64,000 nucleotides of DNA from Liopterus haemorrhoidalis. Lineage: Eukaryota; Arthropoda; Insecta; Coleoptera; Dytiscidae. The position numbers and the translations under genes are program-made. The stretch is from NCBI GenBank assembly GCA_963971575.1, contig OZ020622.1:3138279-3202278 (forward strand), given 5' to 3'. Numbering within the stretch: position 1 is the stretch's first letter; the number at the start of each line of letters is the position of its first letter. This document shows positions 11,201 to 23,140 of the stretch, piece by piece. The notes under the pieces are model-generated. The model was not told where the DNA came from and did not search any database. It worked only from the letters and a program-made list of their open reading frames with translations.

Positions 11201-14200
11201 TTCAGAACGAATTAACGTCGAGTGGCGGGGTATTACTGTACTCTAAAAAAGAGTACGTCTGGTCAGCCTGGTCAAAAGGTTAATATAGATCAAAAAGGAA
11301 TATATAGCTAAATATTGCTAAATTAAAAATATTGTCAAACGTACCCTACTTTGGATACTACGGGTCTATATTGTACACAAAGTCTGAGTGTTTTAACTTT
11401 TTGGCGGAGAGCGATAAGACACTACCGTACATTTTTCATATTGCGGGATTCTATTAAGTAAATAAAATTGGACATTATTTTTTTTTTTGTTTATTTTATG
11501 ACAACTAGTATATATAAAATTAATGTTTAGAAAACAGAAGCATCGGACAAGCCAGTGGATGCTGTTGTTGGTCGTAAGCGCTTCCGAGAATTACGACAAC
11601 GTATGCAGACGGACGATGAAGATACTCTAGTCACGAATACATCTCCTACGGACAGCCAAACTTCTTCCGTTGAAGGCGTTTATGCATCTTCCAATCGAAC
11701 AAGTCATCCTTTCAGGATTATTGAACACGATGCTCTGAGTCTACAAAGTATGAATTCTCTCGGAAGAGTAGGCCGTATGTTAGGTATGTTTATTAAATCG
11801 CTTATGTTCAGATTTATTGAAAAGGTTTTTAATTTAGTTTTTACTTGGTAAATTTTGTGATTTGCTCAATAATATCTGTTAAATATAACATTTTTTAATC
11901 AGTAAAAATATTTTTTGATAAGTAAAAATTATGTTTTACTAAGTTAAAAAATTTACCTAATAAAAAGTTACTAATGATAAATAGAATTAATGTGACAAGA
12001 ATATTTATTACTATAGTCGGATTGCTGATAGGTGACTGTTCGTTGCTACAAGTATCGATATACAAAACTATATGCTTTCTCTGTCTATATCATTATAATT
12101 ATTTGCATACCCATAGTAACGTATAGTGACGCAAGTTGACAACTAACCTTCCAAATTATTTTAATAAAAAACAAAGCATTAGAAAGAAACGGCATGATTC
12201 ATAGATATCTTTACTAATAAGAGCGCGAAAATAAATTCACAGCAGTACTCAAACAAACAAAATTATTAATTTTAAGGTAATAATTATGAATAAGGAAAAA
12301 CTTATGCGTAAATTTTTGATTATAATTTGTTGTTTAATTAAATTAAATTTTTATGTTTCCCCTAAGTTCAAAGTAATAAAATATTAAGTAAAAATATATT
12401 TATTCATATAATATATTGCTACAAGTTGTATTTAAATGTTTATTTTTATTTTAAATAAATTAGTCACTGTAATGCATGATATCGTCGTCATCTGAACTAT
12501 CGCTGTCATTTCTTGTTTTTATTATTATTGGATTAATATCATCAACAATCCTTTCCCTTTCCCACAATTCATTTATTAAATTTTCTATGTTTTTAACAGA
12601 TTTTGCCCAAGTTTCACAACTAATTTGATCACAGGCTACATGCCACAGTTTCAAAACTTCGTTATCACTATATCCGTTTTGATCAATATGTCTATCATAA
12701 TAATTTTTTGTTAAACACCAAATTAGTTCAATGGGGTTAAACTGGCAGTGATAAGGAGGTACTTCATGACCATACGTTTCTTCAATTGTTTCTTCAAATA
12801 ATACACCATTAAAATGTACTGCGATATTTTGAAACACGGCAGGCATAAGTGAAGTTTTGTAGCTTTCAGAGGATTATAATTTTAAGTTCTGTGTCTCAAC
12901 AAAAACCAAAACTGCGCTCCAATACTCCATTTACTTCCTTTCTATACAATTACTTGAACTTGCGTCTGGGTTACTTGTATAACAAAAATTATGAAGCGTC
13001 ATTCTTATCTCTACTGTAAAGAATTCACTTTAAAAAGTAATAGAAAGTTGATTAATATTCCTACCGTCTTGTGTTTTATTCATTTTTTTTTTTTTTTTAA
13101 ATAACATGACATTTACTTAAATAGGATCAGCCATTTTTACAAACTAAACACTAGCGTTAACTTTTAAAGCCACCGTTTCGGTAGGCGCTTATTGTAGAAC
13201 GTTAACTGGCTATTTTAACGCCGCCGCGCTATAATATTAACACATATATGTTTAGCGAATAGCATTTAGGTTAAAAATGGTGTTAAAAAAATTAACGTCA
13301 GTTTCTGACGCTAAGATTTTAACATTATGCTTAGAGAATAGACCCGTATAGTAAGTTCTAGTTAGAAAATTTCCAGGTTGTTAATATTTTTTTCAGGTTC
13401 CAACGTTGTGAGAGAAGTCCAAAGTATTGCTACATCTCTTTCAACTTTATCAACAAGTTCAAAAGATTCAGAGTCAACACCAAGTTCCAAAGATGCGTCA
13501 CAAAATCAATCAACACAAGCATTATCCATAAAAACTCAATCATCTGAGAGTTTAGATAGTAGAGAAAAAACCAATCGTGTACCATTACTCCTTCCATTAC
13601 AAGAACCAGACGTAATAGCTAGTACCAAAAGTTCAAATGTTACCCAAAATACAATAGTAGATCAAGTTAAAACAGAAATAAATTCTTTTCCCGTAGCCCC
13701 ACCTCGTAAAAAGAAAAAAATTAAATCAAATCTTGCGTCGAATTTAAAACCACCTGACGATCGACCTAGTTCATCACCATTAGCAAGTCCAGCAAGTACA
13801 ATAGAATCATTAACAAGAGAATTCGAACACTCCCTTGATTACGAACTACCTAAATTACAACCAATTGAAGAAAAACCAAAATCGGAACAAAGTTCTAGAT
13901 CGAGTACCATTAAATCATGTGCGAGAGAATTAAATTATTCTTTAGATATTCGAGAAGCTACGAAAGGACAGTACGTTGTTAAACCTCAAGACTCAGATAA
14001 AGATAAGGCAGAAGGACCATCAGATGAAGAAATGAAAAGAATTGAAAAACTAAAAGAAGAATTGTTGAATAGTAGAGAAAAAACAGATACAAATCGAAGA
14101 GTTTCAGCAAGTAATAACAGCATTGGAAGGTAAGGAATAAGTAAGATTAGGACATATTTATGCTTATCAAGACTCTACCGACACCAGTACCGGCTGGAGT

Positions 14201-17200
14201 GTAACTATCGAGTACAACAGGAATTTTTGATCAGATTATGTTTTCGGAAAGTAACTCATTTTTTGTGTTTTTAACTAAAATATGTTAAATATTTAATTCG
14301 CTATGTAACACAGTAGATAAGTAAGCGCTCGTATTGTAGTGCGTTGTGTCGTCGCTTCGTAATTTGCAAACTAGAGTTCGATTCCTGTCAATTTTAACTT
14401 TTCTGTTTTTTTTTTGCAAACATAAATAAAATTAGTAACAATCTATACATCAAAATTTGCAGAAAAATTGTATCTAACAGGATTTTATAATTTAAAAAAT
14501 AACTGTTATATAGTTATTAAACAAATTGCATTATAGACGCTATCTTGTTAACCAATCGATGCATATTTGCCTACGACGCGACAAATTGTTGCTAAAGCTG
14601 CATTCTACAAGTATGTTTGTAGCTTTTCAGGGTTTTGTAGGTATGACCAAAAAACCCTTATACCGTCATTTTGTCTGTCTGTCCGGTAAAATTGTAGCCA
14701 CACCGAAGACAGTAATAAGGTATGTGAACAAACTAAGTTTTTTAGGGTTTTATAGGTATGACCAAAAAACCCTTATACCGTAATTTTGTCGTCTGTCTGT
14801 CTGTTCGGTAAAAATTGTAGCCAAACGCCTAAACCTAGAGTAATTTGGCATGCTTATACAACTCTTTGGCCCGCACATAGGAAAAATACTAAAACATCTA
14901 AAAATAATATCCCACTAAAAATATAAACAAATATGTGCTCATCGAAAAAAAAAATATTTTTTTAAATTCTGAGTAGGGTATCAAAGCCCTTAAACGTGAA
15001 TTAACGATCAAAATTTTATTTTTGTAAAATAAATTATTTTGACGCGATTTTTGCCAAAATTGTACAATTTTTTTTTGTCCCTTCTCTTGTAAGCTTGAGG
15101 GGGCAATCTAAAAATCTGAAAAAATTCTAAGTAATGAACATTGGTGTGAACCGGAATAGTACAACAGAAAGTTTTGGTCAGATTATCAGATTTTTGGAAA
15201 ATAACGCATTTTTTTATTTTTTTATTGACGATGTAAAATATTTAATATGTTATGTAACACAATTAACAAGTAAGCGTTCATAGTCCAATGGTTAGCCTTC
15301 TCACTTCCTGAGCTGCAAACTAGGGTTCGCTACCGGGCTGGAGACAATTTTATATTTTCTGTTTTGCATTTTTTTATTTTGTCAAATTTTAGTTATATTT
15401 TGGCAAATGTTGCATTTAATTTTTAAAAGCGTAATTTAATAGTCTTATTGAGTCTTTTTGAGCTTCAACACCAATAACTTTTCTTTTGTCTAATAATTAT
15501 TTTCATAGGTGCAGTTTAGGGCCCCACCGAAGTATGAAATCATCATCCGGTCAACGTGGTTCAAAAGAACGTAGAAGATCAGCCGGAGATGAAAGTCTAA
15601 TAAAACAACTAAACATGTTCGTCCGAACAAGAACAGATTCTGGAAAAAAATTAACAGACATGGAAATATTAGAGCAGGTAACAGTATTAAACCTCGATAC
15701 AGGAGAAATGGTTCCGCTAAGTATCGCAGAAGAAAAAATACCACAATGCATCAACCCGTTATCACTTCAAATAATGAGACTAACGTCAGAGTACGTTAGC
15801 AATGAAAATAACGATAAAGAAAAAGAATCAGATGAAGAAAGCGTTGGAAGTAAGAAAACCTTACCGTTAGAAGAAGATCAAGAAGATATGTCTAGAGTTA
15901 GAAAACGTACAGCAAAATTAAAGAGATTTTTGGGTTCTACTGTAAAGAAAACAATGGATAAAGCTAAATCTATAGCGCAAGAAGTATCACACGCAAGACA
16001 CAAAGAAGATATGTTCGACATAGTCGATGAAGTGAATCCAGGAGAACATTCGATCAAACTAAAAGCTTCAAACTCCCACAAAGGTCCTTACGAATTAGAA
16101 AATATCCAGCACGTTCAAGAACTCTTTGGGGAACATGAAGGACCGATTTGGTGTATGAAATTTTCAAGTTGTGGTCGTTTATTAGCGACAGCCGGTCAAG
16201 ATAAAGTCCTCCGAGTGTGGGTTGTTAGAGACGCATATCAATTCTTCCAGGACATGCGTACTAAATATAACGCAGAAAAAGTCTCCCCTACACCTTCAAC
16301 GGAAAGTCTAGTTTCACACCATTCGCATGAAGATGCAAACGCTGCGATGGAAGCAGCTAAATCAGAGGAAGGAAAACGGAGTATATTTATGCCTAAACCG
16401 TTCTGTAAATATACAGGACATACTTCCGATCTTCTTGATGTATCATGGAGTAAAAATTATTTTCTCCTTAGTTCTTCGATGGATAAAACTGTCCGATTAT
16501 GGCATATAAGTCGAAAGGAGTGTCTATGTTGTTTTCAACATATTGATTTTGTAACAGCGATTGTTTTTCACCCTCGGGATGATCGATATTTTTTAAGTGG
16601 CTCCCTCGATGGAAAGTTGAGGTTATGGAATATTCCTGACAAAAAAGTAGCTGTCTGGAACGAAGTTGATGGTAAAACAAAACTTATAACAGCAGCTAAT
16701 TTTTGCCAGAATGGTAAATTTGCAGTTGTCGGTTCTTATGATGGACGATGTATATTTTATAATACCGATCAACTGAAATATCATACACAAATCCATGTAA
16801 GATCAACGCGAGGTAAAAATTCTACTGGACAAAAAATAAGTGGGATTGAACCTATGCCGGGTGAAGATAAAATTTTAGTTACCTCTAATGATAGCCGTAT
16901 TCGTCTTTATGACCTTTGTGATTTGAGTTTATCGTGTAAATATAAAGGTTATGTTAACGTAAGCAGTCAGATTAAAGCTAGTTTTAGTCACGATGGAAAA
17001 TATATTGTAAGTGGTTCGGAAAATAGAGATATATACGTATGGAAGACTCATCATGATTACGCTAAATTTTCATCGGTGAGAAGAGATCGGAATGATTTTT
17101 GGGAAGCTATTAAAGCTCATAATGTGGTTGTGACTTGCGCTGTTTTTGCTCCGAACCCTGATAGTATTATTAAAATGGTGGAAGATCATATGAATAGTTT

Positions 17201-19285
17201 CAATGCTGCTAATAATCTTAACACCGAAGACAGCAATAAGGTATGTTAACAAACTAAGTTTTTTAGGGTTTTGTAGGTATGACTAAAAAATCCTTATACC
17301 GTAATTTTGTCATCTGTGTGTCTGTTCGGTAAAAATTGTAGCCAAGCGACTAAACCTAGAGAGTTGAAATGTGGCATGCTTATACAACTCTTTGACCCGC
17401 ACATAGGAAAAATACTAAAACATCTAAAAAACATATCCCCCTAAAAATATAAACAAATATGTGCTCATCAAAAAAATATATTTTTTTAAAATTCTGAGTA
17501 GGGTATCAAATGAAAGCCCTTAGTACTTGGATTAACGATCAAAATTTTATTTTTGCAAAATAATTTATTTTAATGCGATTGTTGCCAAAATTGTGCAAAA
17601 AAATTTGACCCACACCCTGTAGCCCTGATGGTTTAAAATATTCTAAGTAATGTACATTGGTGTGAACCAGAATAGGACAACAGGAATTTTTTATCAGATT
17701 ATGTATTTGGAAAATAACGCATTTTTTGTTGATGTACAAAAGTTATAGTTATGTAACACACTATACTAGAAGGCGTATTCTGGTTTAATGGTTAGCTTGC
17801 TACGCAGCAAACTTGGGTTCGCTCCCGGGCAGAGGAGACAATTTTATTTTTTGTTTTTTTTTTTCCATTATTATTTTATTTAAATTATTTTGTCAAAATT
17901 CTAGTTATATTTTGGCAAATATTTTATTTGGCATTCTAGTTATATTTGGCAAAAAAAATTTAAGACCGTAAATTTAATAACCAGTTGGAATTGTTGGAAT
18001 TATATTTTCATTCTATGTGTCATGTATACGAAACCAGAGGGGCGGAGCATATGACGTAAAACAACCAATGGAAGCCATATGCGCAATATTCAAAATCTTA
18101 ATGAACCTTGCTATATAAAAAAAATACTGCACATATTTAGAAACCTAAATAATGGTATTAAGCATTCGAATTAAAATTAACAAAAAAATATTTTAACATA
18201 AAATTTGTTTTTAAAGCTCTTAGATCAGCGGTTCTTAAACTGGGGTCCGCAACACAATTTTGACATTAACTTTACATCCCCCAAATTTCCGCTTTTATTC
18301 AAATAACTCATTTAATAAAAATCCTAAATGGTCAAGACTTTTTGTATTTGTTGTTACCTAACTAGTTATTGACATAACTAAACAATAATTAGTAAAAATA
18401 TAATTATTTTTATTCAACTGCAAATTATTTACAGAAAACATATTATAATAAGATCTATTTTGACCAAGAAATGTTTGTATGAGTTTAACGTATTATAATT
18501 TGTAACTTTTTTAATTCTTTTTACTACTATATTTATTTTATGTTTTTTATTCTATATGCTAATAAAAATGTTCATCTCTATAAATGCGCAAGACCAATTA
18601 TTAAAATAACCAGCGATACATTTTTACCAATATTTACTATAACGTAGTCCCTATGAGATTATTAAGCCAGAAATTAAGTCTCAAGAACGACGTAAAATTC
18701 TTAGGGTTGGAATGGGGTCCGCAAAAAAAATGTTGTTCACGAGGGGGTCCTCGGACTACGTAAGTTTAAGAACCCCTGTCTTAGATTAACAGACGATAAA
18801 TTATTTTAATAATATCGTTCATTTTTCCGTGATCACTACAAAGCAAAATTTGTCCTACACACTCAGCATGCCGTCTTCACTTATTATATACCTGCGAAAC
18901 CTTGCAATTTGTGAAAACTCATACTTCACATCAATTTTTTTAAATCTACCATAGGAATTTATTACTTGACTGACGCGGTCCCATGCATATTTCACTTTTA
19001 TTTTATCATTAAACAAGATGATGGGTAGCTCGCTTCGCTCGGCTTCTTCTAACCAAACCCTTACTAACCTTACATGTTTTGACATTACACTAGAAGATGG
19101 GTAGTTAGATGTTAGATCTCATATTTTTCTTTAAATTTCAGGTTGAAGATCCAATGGTTGAACAGCGGACTAAGGGATGTGGTGGCCACGTTCTTGTCAG
19201 TGCTGATTTCAATGGAGTCATAAAAGTATTCATAAATAAAATGAAACCGAAACATAGTTCTTTACCTGCGTCAGCTCTTGCCTAG
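8204..19285 (+). CDS. WDR44: WDR44 (Rab11-binding WD40 protein), complete, six exons
   Basis: Rab11 effector linking recycling endosomes or tubules to the ER. Coding exons: 8204-8289, 8578-8710, 11531-11783, 13397-14129, 15509-17240 and 19142-19285. Every junction is GT-AG and the sum is 3081 nt (1026 residues plus TAG). Residues 8-22 contain an acidic run followed by ELFYDAED, which fits the FFAT motif that family members use to bind VAP proteins. Residues about 80-430 are Ser/Thr-rich and probably disordered. Exon 5 holds the conserved stretch around FVRTRTDSGKKLTDMEIL, a basic segment (VRKRTAKLKRFLGSTVKK), and WD40 repeats from about residue 600 (HEGPIWCMKFSSCGRLLATA, DKTVRLWHI, DGKLRLWNI, SENRDIYVWK). 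Exon 6 adds the final blade (GGHVLVSADFNGVIKVF). It is slightly longer than the human protein (about 913 residues). Introns 2-5 are full of mobile-element relics, and a family A element starts only 16 bp after the exon 5 donor. Confidence 0.96.
8749..8911. mobile_element. MITE, 163 bp, with perfect 18-bp terminal inverted repeats
   Basis: TCATGACTAAGACGCGGA at 8749-8766 is the exact reverse complement of 8894-8911. It inserts about 40 bp after the donor of WDR44 exon 2. No target duplication is clear. Perfect ends suggest a fairly recent insertion. Confidence 0.85.
9125..9640 (-). mobile_element. Family A element, truncated
   Basis: The minus-strand copy runs from the AAAACCCTAAAAA end (9640) through the AGACAGACAGAC run, TAGCCGTTTGGCTACAA and TATAAGCATGCCAAATTT to the GTGAACCGGAATAGTAC block (about 9205). 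The tRNA-like module and tail are missing. Confidence 0.8.
9650..10525. repeat. Interspersed repeat C
   Basis: AT-rich block matching 29958-30546 in inverted orientation (shared words include ATTTTAATATGGCGTGATTT and CTAACCATTTTTTAGTTAGG). It carries a perfect 20-bp palindrome at 10105-10124 (centre GGGGTACCCC) that the other copy lacks. It lies between two family A heads here and inside family B at 30 kb. Confidence 0.65.
10529..10640 (-). mobile_element. Family A head fragment
   Basis: Only the hairpin end and GTCT run of family A, followed directly on the right by two copies of the roughly 40-bp minisatellite found at 28.4 and 32.9 kb. Confidence 0.75.
10625..10722. repeat. Minisatellite M40 (about 2 copies)
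   Basis: Two units of the type GGTCCTCACTC.AGAAATACA.GTGATGAGCAAAAAA. The same unit occurs in an inverted-repeat element at 32.9 kb and, reversed, in a hAT MITE at 28.4 kb. Confidence 0.75.
10788..11238 (+). mobile_element. pogo/Tigger-like deletion derivative, 451 bp
   Basis: The ends CACTAATATCTCGTTACTCG and, inverted, CAGTAATACCCCGCCACTCG match well and are flanked by TA on both sides. Inside, at 11044, an ATG opens MGPKDRNASIAKRK, which resembles the start of jerky/CENPB-like pogo transposases; the frame then runs into AT-rich sequence. Non-autonomous relic in WDR44 intron 2. Confidence 0.7.
12009..13350 (-). mobile_element. Tc1/mariner-superfamily element (approximate limits)
   Basis: It contains a transposase C-terminus at 12846-12460. 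Possible ends are TACTATAGTCGG and, inverted, TACTATACGGG; the match is short, so the limits are tentative. Internal rearrangement is likely. It lies in WDR44 intron 3. Confidence 0.35.
12460..12846 (-). pseudogene. Tc1/mariner-type transposase, C-terminal fragment
   Basis: A 128-codon frame containing PPYHCQFNPIELIWCLTKNY, the typical block around the last catalytic acid of DDE transposases of the IS630-Tc1-mariner superfamily (N-P-I-E-L-x-W). The two upstream catalytic Asp regions are absent. The C-terminus is acidic (SDSSDDDD). Not functional as it stands. Confidence 0.85.
14205..14520 (+). mobile_element. Family A tail half with tRNA-like module
   Basis: It starts at the GTACAACAGGAATTTTTGAT block and includes a tRNA-like segment at 14323-14388 (B-box AGTTCGATTCC) unlike the module of its neighbours. 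Head absent. Confidence 0.7.
14627..14698 (+). mobile_element. Family A head fragment joined to WDR44 exon tail
   Basis: GGTTTTGTAGGTATGACC through the GTCT run to TTGTAGCC, where family A sequence stops and the WDR44 exon 5 tail begins. Confidence 0.8.
14699..14738 (+). pseudogene. Copy of the WDR44 exon 5 tail and splice donor
   Basis: About 40 bp match 17220-17259 with two or three differences: the last 21 nt of WDR44 exon 5 (encoding TEDSNK), the GTATGT donor and the first intron bases up to the family A head. Here it lies inside intron 4, upstream of exon 5. It is joined on the left to a family A head fragment and followed on the right by another family A head. Confidence 0.75.
14739..15450 (+). 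mobile_element. Family A element
   Basis: It runs from TTTTTTAGGGTTTTATAGG to AAGCGTAATTTAAT, with tRNA-like module T2 at 15273-15340 (A-box TAGTCCAATGG, B-box GGTTCGCTACC). It ends about 60 bp before WDR44 exon 5. Confidence 0.8.
17256..18212 (+). mobile_element. Family A element, full length (about 955 bp)
   Basis: It begins 16 bp after the WDR44 exon 5 donor. It carries the hairpin head, GTCT-like run, the conserved 300-bp body, tRNA-like module T3 (17771-17830, GGTTTAATGGTTAGC and GGGTTCGCTCCC) and the long tail with GCCATATGCGCAATATTCAA that is also in the 50.5-51.5 kb copy. Confidence 0.8.
18226..18778. mobile_element. hAT-type non-autonomous element, 553 bp, 8-bp target duplication
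   Basis: Ends CAGCGGTTCTTAAACT and, inverted, CAGGGGTTCTTAAACT. The perfect target duplication TCTTAGAT is at 18218-18225 and 18779-18786. No transposase frame. It lies in the last WDR44 intron. Confidence 0.92.
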
Positions 19286-19570
19286 TTTCATAATAATTCC
19301 AGTTTTATGCTTTTACTAGAAATGATTTTAATTAAGTGAAGATTTTATTAATTGTTAATAATTATTTTGCAATGTATATAAATTTAGAAGTGCCAATTAT
19401 GCCATGTACATCAGGAAAAAAAAATTGTATATATTTTAAACAAAGTGTTAATTTAATAAATATTCATTTTAAAAAATGTTTAAAAGTGTTTAATATTACA
19501 CCCACCTGTAATACGAATTTTTAAATTACGAAAAAAAGGATGATACAACCCATTAGATGTTACATACAAA
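19286..19570 (+). other. WDR44 3' untranslated region and flank
   Basis: AT-rich sequence after the WDR44 stop. An AATAAA-type signal at about 19457 is a plausible polyadenylation signal. Past 19.54 kb the sequence grades into the satellite. Confidence 0.5.
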
Positions 19571-22500
19571 TTGGATATATATACGTGGCACAAGGGCCTC
19601 AGGTGGCTCTCAAATCTTCAAAATATCCTCAACTCGCTAATTTATGAACAGATTTCGTTAAAATTTGGTATGAAAGCTCAAAATTAATCCTGTGATGTAG
19701 AACGTTGTTGCAAATTAAATAAATGTGTTCCATTTTTGCCAACAGTAAGTCAGGGCCTATAATATACTTATTTATGGGCCGCTATCGCTAGTATTTGACT
19801 TATTTTGAGCCCTTATCCCAAATTTGGACAAATTCGTCTCATAAATAAGCGAGTTATGGATATTTTAAATTTTTGCGGGCCTCTGGAGGCCCCTGTGCTT
19901 CATATATCTCATTTTCATGCAACTGAGTTTAAAGATTGCCTAATTCTACACATCTATGCTAAATCTCAGCGATATCGGCCCATAAATAAACGAGTTATAG
20001 CCGTGCTCCACTTTCGGACTGTTGGAAAACTGCCAACATTAAATGAGGGCTATAATCTACTTATTTGTGGACCGCTATCGGTAGTATTTGACTAATTTTA
20101 AGCCCTTAAACCAAATTTGGACAAATTCGGCTCATTAATAAGCGAGATATGGATTTTTTAAATTTTTGCGGGCCTCTGGAGGCCCCTGTGCTTCATAGAT
20201 CCTATTTTCGTTCAGCTATGTTTAAAGATTACCTAATTCTACACACCTGTGCTAAATCTCGGCGATATCGGCCCATAAATAAGCGAGTTATAGCCGTGCT
20301 CCACTTTAATGGAGCAGAATTTTTTGTCAAAGTTCGAATTTGGCACTTTTAAGGACATAGACAGAAGCACCTTGATGTCCTGATTCCAGAAGTGTGATGC
20401 TTTTGAAAATGGGTTCATAAATAAGGAAGTTATAGCCATTTGAACTAGTTTTCAGTCTTAATCCGCGACCTAGACTGCGGATTAGTGGAAACTAGTTCAA
20501 ATGGCTATAACTTCCTTATTTATGAACCGATTTTCAAAAACATCACACTTCTGGAATCAGGACGTTGAAATGCTTCTGCCTATACTCTTAAAAGTGTCAA
20601 ATTCGGACTTTGACAAAAAATTCTGCTCCAGTTTCGGCCGAAAGTGGAGCACGGTCATTACTCGCTTATTTATGGACCGATATCGTTGAGATTTTGCACC
20701 GGGGTATGAAATTAGGCAATCTTTAAACGTAGGTGTACGTAAATTGGATATATTTAGCACAGGGGCCTCTGGCGGCCCTCAAATTTTCAAAATGTCCTTA
20801 ACTCTCTTATTTATGAACAGATTTCATTGATATTTTGTGTAAAGGCCTCAAATTGATCCTGTGATGTAGAAAGCTGTTGAAAATTAAATAAATGTGTTCC
20901 AATTTTTGCCAACAGTACATCAGGGCTATAATCTATTTATTTGTGGACCGCTATGGGTAGTATTTGACTAATTTTAAGCCCTTAAACCAAATTTGGACAA
21001 ATTCGGCTCATTAATAAGCGAGTTATGAATTGTTAAAATTTTTGCGGGCCTCTGGAGGCCCCTGTGCTTCATATATCTTATTTTCGTTCAGCTACGTTTA
21101 AAGATTACCTAATTCTACACACCTGTGCTAAATCTCAGCGATATCGGTCCATAAATAAGCGAGTTATAGCCGTGCTCCACTTTAATGGAGCAGAATTTTT
21201 TGTCAAAGTTCGAATTTGGCACTTTTAAGGACATAGACAGAAGCACCTTGGTGTCCTGATTCCAGAAGTGTGATGCTTTTGAAAATCGGTTCATAAATAA
21301 GGAAGTTATAGCCATTTGAACTAATTTTCAGTCTTAATCCGCGACCTAGACCGCGGATTAGTGAAAACTAGTTCAAATGGCTATAACTTCCTTATTTATG
21401 AACCGATTGTCAAAAACATCACACTTCTGGAATCAGGACGTTGAAATGCTTCTGCCTATACTCTTAAAAGTGTCAAATTCGGACTTTGACAAAAAATTCT
21501 GCTCCAGTTTCGGCCGAAAGTGGAGCACGGTCATTACTCGCTTATTTATGGACCGATATCGTTGAGATTTTGCACCGGGGTATGAAATTAGGCAATCTTT
21601 AAACGTAGGTGTACGTAAATTGGATATATTTAGCACAGGGGCCTCTGGCGGCCCTCAAATTTTCAAAATGTCCTTAACTCTCTTATTTATGAACAGATTT
21701 CATTGATATTTTGTGTAAAGGCCTCAAATTGATCCTGTGATGTAGAAAGCTGTTGAAAATTAAATAAATGTGTTCCAATTTTTGCCAACAGTACATCAGG
21801 GCTATAATCTATTTATTTGTGGACCGCTATGGGTAGTATTTGACTAATTTTAAGCCCTTAAACCAAATTTGGACAAATTCGGCTCATTAATAAGCGAGTT
21901 ATGAATTGTTAAAATTTTTGCGGGCCTCTGGAGGCCCCTGTGCTTCATATATCTTATTTTCGTTCAGCTACGTTTAAAGATTACCTAATTCTACACACCT
22001 GTGCTAAATCTCAGCGATATCGGTCCATAAATAAGCGAGTTATAGCCGTGCTCCACTTTAATGGAGCAGAATTTTTTGTCAAAGTTCGAATTTGGCACTT
22101 TTAAGGACATAGACAGAAGCACCTTGGTGTCCTGATTCCAGAAGTGTGATGCTTTTGAAAATCGGTTCATAAATAAGGAAGTTATAGCCATTTGAACTAA
22201 TTTTCAGTCTTAATCCGCGACCTAGACCGCGGATTAGTGAAAACTAGTTCAAATGGCTATAACTTCCTTATTTATGAACCGATTGTCAAAAACATCACAC
22301 TTCTGGAATCAGGACGTTGAAATGCTTCTGCCTATACTCTTAAAAGTGTCAAATTCGGACTTTGACAAAAAATTCTGCTCCAGTTTCGGCCGAAAGTGGA
22401 GCACGGTCATTACTCGCTTATTTATGGACCGATATCGTTGAGATTTTGCACCGGGGTATGAAATTAGGCAATCTTTAAACGTAGGTGTACGTAAATTGGA

Positions 22501-23140
22501 TATATTTAGCACAGGGGCCTCTGGCGGCCCACAAATTTTCAAAATGTCCTTAACTCTCTTATTTATGAACAGATTTCATTGATATTTTGTGTAAAGGCCT
22601 CAAATTGATCCTGTGATGTAGAAAGCTGTTGAAAATTAAATAAATGTGTTCTAATTTTTGCCAACAGTACATCAGGGCTATAATCTATTTATTTGTGGAC
22701 CGCTATGGGTAGTATTTGACTAATTTTAAGCCCTTAAACCAAATTTGGACAAATTCGGCTGATTAATAATGGAGTTATGGATTTTTAAAAATTTTGCGGG
22801 CCTCTGGAGGCCCCTGTGCTTCATTGATCTTATTTTCGTTCAGCTATGTTTAAAGATTACCTAATTCTACACACCTGTGCTAAATCTCAGCGATATTAGT
22901 CTATAAATAAGCGAGTTATAGCCGTGCTCCACTTTCGGCCGAAACTGGAGCAGAATTTTTTGTCAAAGTTCGAATTTGGCACTTTTAAGAGCATAGACAG
23001 AAGCACCTTGATGTCCTGATTCCAGAAGTGTGATGCTTTTGAAAATCGGTTCATAAATAAGGAAGTTATAGCCATTTGAACTAGTTTTCACTTAATCCGG
23101 TCTAGTTTTCAGTCTTAATCCGCGACCTAGACCGCGGATA
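19570..23140. repeat. Higher-order satellite, 876-bp unit
   Basis: Three successive units (same landmarks at 20501, 21377 and 22253; spacing exactly 876) plus a divergent partial unit on the left. Within each unit the word ATAAATAAGCGAGTTATA recurs about every 141-152 bp (one 129), several times in one orientation and then in the other. The axis of symmetry is at TCCGCGACCTAGACCGCGGA. Units 2 and 3 look nearly identical. Frames seen here on both strands are by-products of the symmetry, not genes. Confidence 0.92.

Noticed and set aside
12009..13350. Intact, active Tc1/mariner element
   Set aside because: Only the C-terminal third of the transposase remains and the ends match poorly.
18855..19085. 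Minus-strand 76-codon frame (MSKHVRLVRVWLEEAERSEL...)
   Set aside because: It lies in the last WDR44 intron, has no recognised relatives and ends in a repeat-like stretch.
20239..22542. Repeated frames beginning MAITSLFMNR on both strands
   Set aside because: They repeat every 876 bp and appear on both strands because the satellite unit is internally inverted. No splice or start context supports them.
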